NCBI GenBank assembly: GCA_038206395.1
Contig: JBBRAX010000002.1
Span: 62,001-126,000, forward strand
Reading direction: 5' to 3'
DNA from: JAGSPQ01 sp038206395
GTDB taxonomy: Bacteria; Myxococcota; Myxococcia; Myxococcales; Myxococcaceae
Length of the DNA: 64,000 nt
The stretch's first letter is position 1. Each line of letters opens with the position of its first letter. The notes under the pieces were generated by a model. It did no database searches and was not told where the DNA came from. It saw only the letters and a program-made list of their open reading frames with translations. Positions 40,388 through 49,026 of this stretch are shown one piece after another. The position numbers and the translations under genes were made by a program.

Positions 40388-41302
40388 TCAGGCGCCGGAA
40401 ATCTGCATCGCTTCGACGCGGTTCCGGCCACCGCGCTTGGCGCGGTAGAGGTACTTGTCGGCTGCGGCGATCAAGTCCTCGGGCTGAGCGAAGTCGGTGT
40501 CGAACAGCGTCGCGACCCCCAGGCTGATGGTGACCTTGATCGGCGTGCCGTTGAAGTGGAACTCGTGGCCATCGACGGCGCGGCGGCAGCGCTCGGCGCA
40601 CCGCACGGACTTGTCGTCGTTCGACTCGCGCAGCAGCAGCGCGAATTCCTCGCCGCCGTAGCGCGCGAACAAATCTTCCTGGCGCACGGTCTCGCCGACT
40701 TTGTTCGAGACCTTCTGCAGCACGAAGTCGCCGGCCGGGTGGCCAAACGTGTCGTTGATCTTCTTGAAGTAGTCGATGTCGAGCATCACCAGCGACAGCG
40801 GCACGCGGTGACGCAGGCAGTACGCGAACTCTTTCTTCAACGTGTCGAGGAAGTACTTCTTGTTGAAGATGCGGGTCAGGCCGTCGCGGGTGGCCGACTC
40901 GTAGATGTTGCGTTGGTACTCTTCCTCGAGCTTGTCCTGAATCGAGAACTTGAAGACGGTGTTGCTGCCGACCTGAATCTTGTCGCCGTCCTGCAGCGTC
41001 GCGATCGAGACCTTGATGCCGTTGAGGAAGGTGCCGTTCGTCGAGCCCAGGTCGACCAGCTGAAATTGCCCGTTGGGCGCCTGGCTGACTTTGGCGTGCT
41101 TGCGCGAGACACCGTCGTCTTCGACCTGGCAGTTGACGTCACTGCTGCGGCCCATCACCACTTCCGCGCGCTCGAGCTTGATCATGCGCCCGATGCCCGC
41201 GGGCGACTTGGCGCTGATCACGATGAGGTAGGCGTTGTTGACCGCCTTCGCCTGTCCGAGGAGGTCGGCGATCGAATGTACCGACGTCTTGTCCTCAGAC
41301 AT
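40388..41302 (-). CDS. FHA-GGEEF diguanylate cyclase
   Basis: A 304-residue cytoplasmic enzyme. An FHA domain (about 25-120; VVMGRSSDVNC, SRKHA, DLGSTNGTFLNG) precedes a GGDEF domain with RDGLTRIFNKKYF, LDIDYFKKINDTFGH and the catalytic RYGGEEF (216-220). The product-binding I-site RQED (207-210) is present, so the cyclase should be inhibited by its product c-di-GMP. The FHA domain implies recruitment to a Thr-phosphorylated partner, linking Ser/Thr kinases to c-di-GMP signalling. GGAGG five bases upstream fixes ATG 41302 over a TTG at 41314. Confidence 0.95.
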   Translation of the reverse strand: MSEDKTSVHSIADLLGQAKAVNNAYLIVISAKSPAGIGRMIKLERAEVVMGRSSDVNCQVEDDGVSRKHAKVSQAPNGQFQLVDLGSTNGTFLNGIKVSIATLQDGDKIQVGSNTVFKFSIQDKLEEEYQRNIYESATRDGLTRIFNKKYFLDTLKKEFAYCLRHRVPLSLVMLDIDYFKKINDTFGHPAGDFVLQKVSNKVGETVRQEDLFARYGGEEFALLLRESNDDKSVRCAERCRRAVDGHEFHFNGTPIKVTISLGVATLFDTDFAQPEDLIAAADKYLYRAKRGGRNRVEAMQISGA

Positions 41303-41365
41303 GCTCGCCTCCAATACTAAGAATGGCGCAGCAGCCCAGCAAGTACCGTCTGGTTTCGTTTCAGG

Positions 41366-42376
41366 TCAGCGATTCTTGGGCTTTAGCTCGCTGCGTTCTC
41401 CTGCCACTGGATTCTCGATGTATGCCTTCAGGGTTGCGCCGCTGCGATGCCACGCCAGTGCGTGCATCAGCTTCACGACGGCGGCCGATGGCGTCATGTC
41501 GCCTCCGCTGATCGCGCCCTCGTTCAAGGCGGCGCTGCCCGACTCGTACATCGCGAGGTCGACGCCGTTGCGGTGCGCCTGGCTGACCACCACCACGGGG
41601 ACGCGGCGGCGTTTTGCTTCTTTGAAAAGCGGCAGCAGCGAACGGCCCTGTTCCGCCGCGAAGGGGAAGTTGCCCGCGCCGTGCGCTTCGATCACCAGGC
41701 CGCGCACCTTCGGCAGCAACGACATCGGCATGCTCGGGTCGAGGCCCGGGAAGATCTTGAGCAGGAACACACGCGGGTCGAGCTCGGCGACCAGCTGCGG
41801 CTTGCCCTTGCGTTCGAGCCCCGTCTCGAAGCGCGTCTCGACGCCCAGCGTCCCCAGCACGGGAAAGTTGGGGCTCTCGAAGGCGTCGTACTCGGCGACG
41901 CTGACCTTCCGCACCCGGTTGCCGCGGTAGAGGTGCGAGTCGAAGCAGACGGTGACCTCCTTCGGGCCGTTGAGCGCGCTCGTCACCGCGTCGATGAGGT
42001 TCAAGCGGGCGTCGCTGCGGACCTCACGAAGGGGCCGCTGCGCCCCGGTGAGCACCACCGGCTTGGTGAGGTTCGGCAGCATGAAGGACAGCGCCGAGGC
42101 GGTGTACGCGAGGGTGTCGGTGCCGTGCGTGATGACGGCGCCGTCGAACTCCGGCAGCTTCTTGTGCAGCAGCCTGGCCAGCTTCGACCAGTGCTCCGGC
42201 TGAATCTCGGACGAGTCGAGGTTCGAGAAGAGCTCGAGCTCGATTTCGGCCAACTCGAGCAGCTCGGGGACACGGTCTTTGACCGTGCGAAAGAACGAGC
42301 CCGGTTTGAGTGCATCGGGCCGCCGCCCCGTCATACCGAGCGTGCCACCCGTATGGATGAAGAGGAGTCGTTTCAT
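41366..42376 (-). CDS. ansA: Type I L-asparaginase
   Basis: A 336-residue cytoplasmic amidohydrolase. It hydrolyses asparagine to aspartate and ammonia. The first catalytic motif is FIHTGGTLG (Thr12) and the second is ITHGTDTLAYTASAL (Thr/Asp pair). VVLTGAQRPL and VRSDARLNL are also family-typical. Length fits type I enzymes. Its ATG shares two bases (within CATG) with the ATG of the divergent DsbA-like gene. Confidence 0.93.
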   Translation of the reverse strand: MKRLLFIHTGGTLGMTGRRPDALKPGSFFRTVKDRVPELLELAEIELELFSNLDSSEIQPEHWSKLARLLHKKLPEFDGAVITHGTDTLAYTASALSFMLPNLTKPVVLTGAQRPLREVRSDARLNLIDAVTSALNGPKEVTVCFDSHLYRGNRVRKVSVAEYDAFESPNFPVLGTLGVETRFETGLERKGKPQLVAELDPRVFLLKIFPGLDPSMPMSLLPKVRGLVIEAHGAGNFPFAAEQGRSLLPLFKEAKRRRVPVVVVSQAHRNGVDLAMYESGSAALNEGAISGGDMTPSAAVVKLMHALAWHRSGATLKAYIENPVAGERSELKPKNR

Positions 42377-43298
42377 GGGCGAGCGTTCCTTTACAAGCCA
42401 GAAGTGGGTCGCTACAACGCGCCGCATCGTGAAGCCATGTCTTCTCGCAGCATTGCTGGTGGCGATTCCCGTGGCGGCGCAGCAGGGCACCGAGCCGGCG
42501 CGGGTGTTGGCAGGCATCGCCGGGCTCGATTTCTCGAAGCTCCCGGCGTCTGCCCAGAAGGAACTGGCGACGGTCTTCACCGACGAGTTCGACTGGTGCG
42601 GCCGCCCGATGACGGTGGCGGCGTCGCTGAAGGCGGGGGCCTGCAAACACACCCGACGGCTCGCAGTGCTGGCGGCGGCTCAGGCGCTGGAAGGCTCGCC
42701 GGCCACAGAAATCATCGTCTCGCTCTCGAAGTACAACCAGTCGTTCAACGCGCGCCGCACGGCCTTCAAGCCGGACGACCGGATGTGCGTAGGTCCTGCG
42801 ACGGCGAAGGTGACGCTGGTCGAGTTCTCGGACTTCGAGTGCCCGTACTGCAACGCGGCGCGGCCGATGCTCGACCAGGCGCTGAAGGGCCGCAAAGACG
42901 CGCGCCTGTGCTTCCAGCCCTTCCCTCTTTCTGGTCACGCCCACGCGGTGCCGGCGGCGACGGCGGTCTTGTTCGCTCGCGACAACGGCAAGTTCTGGCA
43001 GATGCACGACGCGCTGTTCGACAACCAGATGACGATCTCGGAGCCGATGATCAAAGAGACGGCGAAGAAGCTCGGCCTCGATGACAAGGCGCTGGCGAAG
43101 GCGATCGCGTCGGGCAAGTACGCGGACGAGCTGACTGCCTCGAAGGAGCTCGGCAAGACGGCGGGCGTCGACGCCACCCCGAGCCTGTATTTGAATGGGC
43201 GGAAGCTGACGCTCGGCATCTCGGCGGAAGCGATTGGCGCCGCGATCGATGACGAGCTCGAGTGGACGGAAGGCAAGAACGCCTGGCCCAGCAACTGA
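42375..43298 (+). CDS. Exported DsbA-family thioredoxin-fold protein
   Basis: A 307-residue protein with a signal peptide (KPCLLAALLVAIPVAAQ) and an N-terminal helical part of about 110 residues. The thioredoxin domain has the redox motif FECPYCNAARP (Cys156, Cys159), the cis-Pro VDATPSLYLNG, and the DsbA helical insert. A CPYC centre with this layout suits an oxidase or isomerase in disulfide formation. ATG 42375 has GAGGAG seven bases upstream but gives a long n-region. GTG 42429 would give a shorter signal peptide without a visible ribosome-binding site. It is followed by the DUF4388 gene with a TGATG overlap. Confidence 0.85.
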   Translation: MGERSFTSQKWVATTRRIVKPCLLAALLVAIPVAAQQGTEPARVLAGIAGLDFSKLPASAQKELATVFTDEFDWCGRPMTVAASLKAGACKHTRRLAVLAAAQALEGSPATEIIVSLSKYNQSFNARRTAFKPDDRMCVGPATAKVTLVEFSDFECPYCNAARPMLDQALKGRKDARLCFQPFPLSGHAHAVPAATAVLFARDNGKFWQMHDALFDNQMTISEPMIKETAKKLGLDDKALAKAIASGKYADELTASKELGKTAGVDATPSLYLNGRKLTLGISAEAIGAAIDDELEWTEGKNAWPSN

Positions 43299-44638
43299 TG
43301 GATTCGCCGCGCTTCGTCGTCGACGCGAAGGGCGGCCTGACGCCTGTCAGCCCCGGCTCGTCGCCGTTGCAGCCGCAGTCGATTTGGTCGCTGGCGAACA
43401 CGTCTCCGGACTACAAAGTTTTTCTTCGGACGCCTGCGGTGGGCGGCGTCGTGCAGCAGCGGCCGCGCGTGGTGATGGCGGGTGACTGTGGCGCTTTCCC
43501 GCTGTCGGACTTGATCGCCTTTCTCGGCCAGTCGCGTTGGACGGGGCTCCTGAAGCTCCAGAGCACGGACGCTGAACGGCAGCTGGGTTTGAAGGAAGGT
43601 GAAGTGCGGTGGGCCCACTCGGACGCGCACGCCGAACGCATCGGCGAGGTGATGGTGCGGCTGGGCTACGTGACGCGGCCGCAGCTGGAAGGCGTGCTGA
43701 ATGACACGCCACCGAGCCGGGTCGGACGCGCGCTGGTCGAGAAGAACCTGATGCAGGCGCACGACCTGTGGAAGTGCGTCACCGAGCAGGTCAGCGAAAT
43801 CTTCCACGCGATGATGTTGTGCAAGGACGGCGCTTTCACCGCCATCGACGAAGAGCTCGACGAGAAGCAGGTGCACAACCTGAACATCTCGATGCAGAGC
43901 CTGTTGATGGACAGCATCCGGAAGATCGACGAGATGGCGCACTTCCGGAAAAAAATTGCGAACCCGAAAGTGCACGTCGGGAAGAAGCGGCCGTCTGACG
44001 GGAAGCTCGAGCCAGAAGAAGACAAGGTGCTGGCGCTGCTCGACGGACACAAGACGGTGTTCGAGCTCGGCCAGGCGGCGCGCATGAGTGAGTTCGACAT
44101 CACGCGCGTCGTGTACCGGCTGATCGAAGGGGGCTTCGCGCAGGTGTCGCCGCACCCGATCGCATCTGCCGGTTCGCCGCCGCCGGCTGCTCCGCCCGTT
44201 CCACCGCCGTCGTCGCCCGCGCCCACGGCGGCGACTGAGACGTCGTGGCGGGGGCCTTCGAGCGACGAGACGAAGGTGTTGAACGTCTTCAACTTCATCT
44301 TCCGCGAGGTCCGCAACGAAGTGGCGCGGCGCGGAAAGCTCGACGACTTCATGCAGTCGGCGAACGCGGCGCTCAGCTCGGGCACTTTGTCGCCGAGCCC
44401 GATGCTCAGCGGCGTGCAGTTTCAGCCCGACGGCAGCCTGCCCGAGATCACGGTGCTCGACGCGTACCGCCGTCACGCCCCGTCGCTGGGAAGCGAGCCG
44501 GTAGCGACCTTCAAGCAGGCGCTGTCGGACGTGATGTTCTTCCTGCTGTTCCAGGCGGGTGAGCTGCTCGAGTCTCGCGCGGACGAAGATCTCGCCCGGC
44601 GCGTCAAAGAGCTGCTCGCGACGCTGGACATGCAGTGA
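43298..44638 (+). CDS. DUF4388 protein
   Basis: A 446-residue soluble protein. Residues about 60-165 match DUF4388 (PATAN-like): GDCGAFPLSDLIAFLGQSR, WTGLLKLQS, LGLKEGEVRWAHSDAHAERI, and MVRLGYVTRPQLEGVL. The middle carries a short winged-helix-like segment (LLDGHKTVFELGQAARMS) and a Pro-rich linker. DUF4388 proteins in myxobacteria are thought to be signalling adaptors; the partner is unknown. Overlaps on both sides (TGATG, then GTGA with truD) place it inside a three-gene operon. Confidence 0.85.
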   Translation: MDSPRFVVDAKGGLTPVSPGSSPLQPQSIWSLANTSPDYKVFLRTPAVGGVVQQRPRVVMAGDCGAFPLSDLIAFLGQSRWTGLLKLQSTDAERQLGLKEGEVRWAHSDAHAERIGEVMVRLGYVTRPQLEGVLNDTPPSRVGRALVEKNLMQAHDLWKCVTEQVSEIFHAMMLCKDGAFTAIDEELDEKQVHNLNISMQSLLMDSIRKIDEMAHFRKKIANPKVHVGKKRPSDGKLEPEEDKVLALLDGHKTVFELGQAARMSEFDITRVVYRLIEGGFAQVSPHPIASAGSPPPAAPPVPPPSSPAPTAATETSWRGPSSDETKVLNVFNFIFREVRNEVARRGKLDDFMQSANAALSSGTLSPSPMLSGVQFQPDGSLPEITVLDAYRRHAPSLGSEPVATFKQALSDVMFFLLFQAGELLESRADEDLARRVKELLATLDMQ

Positions 44639-45651
44639 GGTTCCTCACCGCCGACCTGCCCGGCTGTGGCGGGCACTTCAAAGAGACGCCGGAAGATTTC
44701 GAGGTCGATGAGCTTCCGGCCTACCTGCCGTGCGGTGAGGGCGAGCACGTCTACCTGCATGTCGAGAAGCGTGGCGTGGCGACGCCCGATGCGGCGAAGC
44801 GGATCAGCCGGCACCTGGGGCTGCCGGAAGGCGCGGTGAGCTGGGCGGGCTTGAAGGACAAGCAGGCGCTGACCCGACAGTGGATGAGCGTCCAGGCGAA
44901 GCCGGGCCGCGAGGCCGAGCTCGCGTCATTCGTGGATCCGGAAGTGCGGCTTTTGCAGGTGAGCCGGCACCGGAACAAGCTGAAGGGCGGGCACCTCAAC
45001 GGCAACCGCTTCAAGATTCGCATCGCGAAGGTGAAGGACCTCGCGGCGGCACAGGCGACGCTCGCGATGCTGAAGGCGCGCGGCGTACCGAACTTCTTCG
45101 GCCCCCAGCGCTTCGGAGCGGCCGGCACCAACGCGGCCCGCGGCAAATCGATTCTGCTGAAGGCGGCAGCGGGTGGGCGGCGCGGCCGGCCGGACTTCGA
45201 ACGGAAGCTGCTGTTGTCGGCGTACCAGTCGGAGCTCTTCAACCGGGTGCTCGATCAGCGGATGGATGCGGGTCAGTTCTCGACGGCGCTGTTCGGCGAC
45301 GTGCTGAAGAAGCACGAGAGTGGCGGCGAGTTCCTGTGTGCGGACGCCGCGGTGGATCAGCCGCGAATGGACGCGTTCGAGGTCAGCGCCACCGGGCCGA
45401 TGTTCGGGCCTTCGATGCGCGCGGCGGAAGGCGACGTCGGCGCGGACGAGGCGGCGGTGCTGAAGGACGAGGGGCTGACGATCGAGTCGTTCGAAGCGGG
45501 CGGTGGGCAGACGGAAGGCGCGCGGCGCCTGCTGCGGATTCCGATTCCCGATGCGACGCTCGAGGCTGCGGGTGACGATGCCTGGCTCGCGTTCACCCTG
45601 CCCTCCGGCTCGTACGCGACTGTCGTGCTCGGCGAGCTGCTGAAGGGTTGA
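44635..45651 (+). CDS. truD: tRNA pseudouridine(13) synthase TruD
   Basis: A 338-residue pseudouridine synthase that modifies U13 in tRNA. The catalytic Asp75 lies in AGLKDKQALTRQ. VPNFFGPQRFGAAGTN is the TruD-specific motif, and the C terminus GSYATVVLGELL is typical. Length matches E. coli TruD (349). The GTG start overlaps the DUF4388 stop. A 24-bp tandem repeat array begins one base after its stop codon. Confidence 0.95.
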   Translation: MRFLTADLPGCGGHFKETPEDFEVDELPAYLPCGEGEHVYLHVEKRGVATPDAAKRISRHLGLPEGAVSWAGLKDKQALTRQWMSVQAKPGREAELASFVDPEVRLLQVSRHRNKLKGGHLNGNRFKIRIAKVKDLAAAQATLAMLKARGVPNFFGPQRFGAAGTNAARGKSILLKAAAGGRRGRPDFERKLLLSAYQSELFNRVLDQRMDAGQFSTALFGDVLKKHESGGEFLCADAAVDQPRMDAFEVSATGPMFGPSMRAAEGDVGADEAAVLKDEGLTIESFEAGGGQTEGARRLLRIPIPDATLEAAGDDAWLAFTLPSGSYATVVLGELLKG

Positions 45652-45652
45652 G

Positions 45653-45796
45653 AGCAGCGCCCCGTTCATCCCCGACAGCAGCGCCCCGTTCATCCCCGAC
45701 AGCCGCGCCCCGTTCATCCCCGACAGCCGCGCCCCGTTCATCCCCGACAGCCGCGCCCCGTTCATCCCCGACAGCCGCGCCCCGTTCATCCCGAGA
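45653..45796. repeat. Six-copy 24-bp tandem repeat
   Basis: Six head-to-tail 24-bp units fill exactly 144 bp; each holds CGCCCCGTTCATCCCCGAC. Units 1-2 start AGCAGC, units 3-6 AGCCGC, and the last is degenerate at its end (CCCGAGA). In any frame the unit encodes an octapeptide, but no ribosome-binding site or gene-like context exists on either strand. The array begins immediately after truD. Confidence 0.9.
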
Positions 45797-46402
45797 GCAG
45801 TCGAGGGATGAGCCGCCCCGGAAGTACGTGATCAAGCGAAGCCGGCGTTTCGCCGGGCGAGCGGCGGCGCAGCGAAACTCCACGCTCGCGGGAGACCCCC
45901 TCTTTGCCCAGACCGAAGCCGGATGGCCTCCAGGAAATCGTTGCCGCGGAGCACCTTCGAGAAATCGGAAGCTCCGCGGGTTCTCTCGCCCCTTCCTCGG
46001 GCATTGACGGGGAAGGGGTCTCAACTTCTGAGGCGAACCTGTCGCTGGGTGCGGCGACCATCGCCCAGCGGTGGGGAGAACACTCAACTGGAGCACCAGA
46101 CCACCACCGGCGGTGGTGGGGTGCTCCGCATCCCTCCCAGCAAGCTCGACGACGCAGCGCTCGTGCATCCGCCAAGAGCCCAACGAACTCCGAAAGAACC
46201 CCCGGGCGATCGGCATCCGAGCGGTGCTCCTTCGCAAAGTTGCATCGGGCCGCCGACCCCGAACGGCACGCCTTCAGCGGTACGTCTCCCGCGATGCGGA
46301 GCCCATCTGATTTCCGGGCCGAAGGCGAAACTCCGCGCCTCGGTGTCACGTCGCCAGTGTGTGCGTCGACGCGCTGGTGACGCCCGAATACAGTCCACGG
46401 CG
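45797..46402. other. Non-coding interval with serial inverted repeats
   Basis: No credible gene is present. Four stem-loops follow one another: CCGCGGAGC 45944-45952 with 45971-45979; CCCCTTCC 45989-45996 with GGAAGGGG 46011-46018; CGCTGGG 46043-46049 with CCCAGCG 46064-46070; and a compound stem 46090-46127 (GGAGCACC and CCACCACC paired with GGTGGTGG and GGTGCTCC). GCGAAACTCC(A/G)CGC occurs twice (45872 and 46325). The promoter for the CAP-domain lipoprotein should lie near 46350-46400. Confidence 0.6.
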
Positions 46403-47251
46403 ATGCGCTTCCCCTTCTTGCTGTGCGCTGCCGTCGTCCTCATCGCGTCGTGCGGTCCCGCTACGGGAGGCGGCACCGGAGGTGGCACTGGCGGAGGAGC
46501 TTCGGGCACTGGCGGCGGAGCTCCGGGCACCGGCGGCGGAGCTTCGGGAACCGGCGGAGGAAGCTCAGGCGGCGGTGGTGGCACGAACGACGGCGGCATC
46601 AAGCTCGACGGTGGTGGCGGATCCGGCGGTGGCTCGAACGACGGCGGCATCAAGCTCGACGGCGGCGGAGGATCCGGCGGTGGCTCGAACGACGGCGGCA
46701 TCAAGCTCGACGGTGGTGGCGGATCCGGCGGCGGCTCGAACGACGGCGGCAACAAGCCCGATGGCGGTAGCAGCGACGCCGGGACGTCTGACGGCGGAAT
46801 CGCGCAGCAGATGGTGGCGCTCCACAACGCGGTCCGCGCTGCCGCGATGCCGGTGCCGAGCCCTGCGCTGATGCCGATGGCGTGGAGCATCTCTGCCGAA
46901 GCGGTGGCGCAGGCGTGGGCGAATAACTGCCAGTGGGCGCACAACCCGAACCGCGGTCCGTTTGGAGAGAACATCTACGCGGCCGCGGGGAATCCGATTC
47001 GCCCCCCCACCGACGTCGTCAACTCGTGGGCGATCGAGAAGAACGACTACACCTACGCGACGAACACGTGCGCCACCGGCGCGGTCTGCGGGCACTACAC
47101 GCAGATCGTCTGGCGCTCGACCACCAGCCTCGGGTGCGCGACGAAGATCTGCACCACCGGCAGCCCCTTCGGAGCCAGCTTCCCCACGTGGCAGTTCTGG
47201 GTCTGCGACTACAGCCCGCCCGGCAACGTCACCGGCCAGAAGCCCTACTGA
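46403..47251 (+). CDS. CAP/SCP-domain lipoprotein with repeat linker
   Basis: A 282-residue lipoprotein (lipobox VLIASC). A Gly-rich stretch and a 17-residue repeat linker (GGSNDGGIKLDGGGGS type, 46586-46762) occupy residues 20-120. The CAP (SCP/PR-1) domain follows with LHNAVRAAA, FGENIYAA, VCGHYTQIVWRST and FWVCDYSPPGN, all family hallmarks, including the His and Glu ligands of the CAP cavity. CAP proteins are secreted and bind or modify sterols, lipids or proteins. Upstream in-frame sequence is non-coding. Confidence 0.88.
   Translation: MRFPFLLCAAVVLIASCGPATGGGTGGGTGGGASGTGGGAPGTGGGASGTGGGSSGGGGGTNDGGIKLDGGGGSGGGSNDGGIKLDGGGGSGGGSNDGGIKLDGGGGSGGGSNDGGNKPDGGSSDAGTSDGGIAQQMVALHNAVRAAAMPVPSPALMPMAWSISAEAVAQAWANNCQWAHNPNRGPFGENIYAAAGNPIRPPTDVVNSWAIEKNDYTYATNTCATGAVCGHYTQIVWRSTTSLGCATKICTTGSPFGASFPTWQFWVCDYSPPGNVTGQKPY
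46586..46762 (+). repeat. 51-bp repeats within the CAP lipoprotein gene
   Basis: Three full 51-bp units (46610-46660, 46661-46711, 46712-46762) follow a partial unit at 46586-46609. The last unit diverges at its end (NKPD for IKLD). They encode the spacer between membrane anchor and CAP domain. Confidence 0.85.
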
Positions 47252-47252
47252 C

Positions 47253-47876
47253 TCACAGCGCGCCCAGCTTTCTGGCCCGACGCGCGAAGGTCTGCGGGTC
47301 GACGTCGAGCTCTTTCGCGGCGCGGCGCAGCACTCCGCCGTTTCGCTCAAGCGCCTCGGCGATCAGCGTCCGTTCTGGGTGCTCGAGCTGCGCCTTCAGC
47401 GACTTCCCCTTCAGCGACTTCCCCTTCTTCGCCGACCCCACCGGCGCCGAACCCTGCATCGCGCGCGGCAGGCGATCGCGGCCCAGCGCTTCCATCGGGC
47501 CCGAGAGGAGCACCGCGCGCTAGACCACATTGCGCAGCTCACGAACGTTGCCCGACCAGCGCCACTTCAACATCGTGGCCTGCGCCTCATCGGTGAAGCC
47601 ACTCGCAGACTTGCCCAGCGCCTTGTTGAACGTGTCGATGAACGTGCGCGCCAGCGGAAGAATGTCTTCCTCGCGTTCGCGCAACGGCGGCACCTCGACC
47701 AGGAAGCTGTTGAGGCGGTAGTAGAGGTCGGCGCGGAACCGCCCCTTCTCGACCTCATCGCTGAGCGCCCGGTTGCTCGCGACCACCACCCGCACGTCGA
47801 CGCGCTTCACCTAGTAGGAGCCGCCCACCGGCCGCACCTCACCCATCTCGAGAACGCGGAAGAGCTTCGCCTACAG
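47253..47876 (-). pseudogene. Decayed sigma-54-dependent activator
   Basis: One minus-strand frame carries the second half of a sigma-54 activator: AKLFRVLEMGEVRPVGGS, VDVRVVVASNRAL, FRADLYYRLNSFLVEVPPL, WSGNVRELRNVV, RAVLLSGPMEAL, and a C-terminal Fis-type helix-turn-helix. Three in-frame TAG codons break it, at 47871-47873, 47811-47813 and 47520-47522. They replace residues expected to be Gln, a basic or similar residue, and Glu. The Walker A, GAFTGA and Walker B parts upstream are missing. A 15-bp tandem duplication at 47394-47423 is also present. It cannot make an active protein. Confidence 0.85.
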
Positions 47877-47922
47877 GTTCGGCGTCGTGTTCGAACTTAA
47901 TTCCGAACGACGTGACGCCGGC

Positions 47923-48160
47923 CTACGCGCGCGGAGACGCGAGCCGCCACCGCACCACGCCGCGCGCGAAGATCTGCTGACCCGTCGGCAGCGGAAACTG
48001 CAGCTCGATCGGCTCACCTTCCTGCGGTGATCCATCCAGCGGCCCCGTCGCGACCAGCCCGATGCCGCTGTCGGTCACGTTCACCGACCCACACCCTTGA
48101 AGCTTTTGGCTGCGTCGACACCAGCACGAACACCAACCTCCGGAGCTTCTCGTCGCTCAT
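47923..48160 (-). pseudogene. PilZ-domain fragment, probably frameshifted
   Basis: A minus-strand frame ending at TAG 47923-47925 reads GSVNVTDSGIGLVATGPL, GEPIELQFPLPTGQQ and FARGVVRWRL, the beta-barrel pattern of PilZ c-di-GMP receptors. The plausible start (ATG at 48160, MSDEKLRRLVFVLV) lies in another frame, so at least one frameshift near 48100 separates them. The RxxxR binding motif is not recognisable. It sits directly upstream of the broken sigma-54 activator, on the same strand. Confidence 0.6.
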
Positions 48161-48376
48161 ATGGCCAGATTTCAACGTCCTCGGCGCCTTCGCTTCGAGA
48201 ATGCCCTTTCCTTCGTTCCAATCGCAGCACGCTTCCTCCAGTCTCCGGGGACTTGGGGTGTGGTCCTCGGCTTGCTCAGAGCTTCCGTGCAAGGCCAGAA
48301 AAGCAGAAAAAAGGAGCTCAACGAGGTGCTGGAGTTCGTGCGCCGGCTGGCCGCACTTCAACGACTGAAGGCCTGA
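48161..48376 (+). CDS. Doubtful 71-residue ORF
   Basis: A 71-residue frame with a helical, basic C-terminal half (SRKKELNEVLEFVRRLAALQ). There is no ribosome-binding site, and no family was recognised. The stretch is less GC-rich than its neighbours and lies in a decayed region. It may be a relic of a gene end instead of a functional gene. Confidence 0.2.
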   Translation: MARFQRPRRLRFENALSFVPIAARFLQSPGTWGVVLGLLRASVQGQKSRKKELNEVLEFVRRLAALQRLKA

Positions 48377-48394
48377 CGGCCAGAAAGGGGCCGA

Positions 48395-49026
48395 ATGAAA
48401 ACGAACTGGGCCGGGCATTGGTTTGCCCTGAGCGTCGTCGCGCTCGGATGCGTCGACATGGAGAAGGTGCCGCCGAAGGTGTGGTGGTGCCGGCGTACAG
48501 GGCGTTCGAAGGCGTGAACGCGAACCCGATCGCGCTCTACGCGCCCGATGCAGGTCCCGGCCGGCCGAGCCCCGTGCCTTTCGACCCGACGGGCGCTCTG
48601 CCCAACGCCCGCATCCCCGGCAACCTGATGCAGCGAGCGTCGGTGTCGCGCGACGACGTGACGGCCATCGGGAAGTACGCTCCCGCGCCTGCGCCACAAC
48701 CCGTGGCGGCGGTGGCGCCGCCTGCTGTTCCCGTCGAGACGGTGCAGCTGCCGATGAAGAAGGGCGCCGCCTTCGCTTCGCTGAGCTTCGATTGCCCCGA
48801 TGATTCGCGCTTCATCCGCGCTGCGTTGGCCGAAGGCGCGCAGGCGTGGTGCGAGACCGACGGCGGTGAAAAGCACGGCCGCTTCGTTCGTCTCTTTTCG
48901 AGCGGACGAAAGGCCGAAGAGGGCGAGTTCCAGCGCGGCAAGAAGCACGGCAGGTGGATCGACGATTACGAGCAGGGTGGCGAACGCAGCCGCGTGGAGT
49001 GGCGGAAGGGAGTTCAGTCTTGGTGA
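48395..49026 (+). pseudogene. MORN/YwqK-like lipoprotein gene with a frameshift
   Basis: ATG 48395, preceded by AAGGGG, starts a lipoprotein signal (WFALSVVALGC) that soon ends in frame. The mature protein continues in another frame from about 48480 (GVVVPAYRAFEGVNANP) to the stop at 49026. A loss of one base near 48460-48490 would join them into about 210 residues. The C terminus has MORN-like repeats (EKHGRFVRLFSSGRKAEEGE, FQRGKKHGRWIDDYEQGG), as in YwqK-type proteins. The end overlaps the cytochrome gene (GTGA), so the gene was recently intact, or the base loss is a sequencing error. Confidence 0.65.

Noticed and set aside
41314..41342. TTGCTG-N17-TAGTAT promoter for the FHA-GGEEF gene
   Set aside because: Its start site would lie downstream of the clear GGAGG ribosome-binding site, so the two cannot both be used.
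45653..45796. CRISPR array
   Set aside because: Repeats are contiguous without unique spacers, and no cas genes are present.
45593..46349. Minus-strand frames through the tandem repeats
   Set aside because: Octapeptide repeats and basic low-complexity sequence, no ribosome-binding site, dense inverted repeats.
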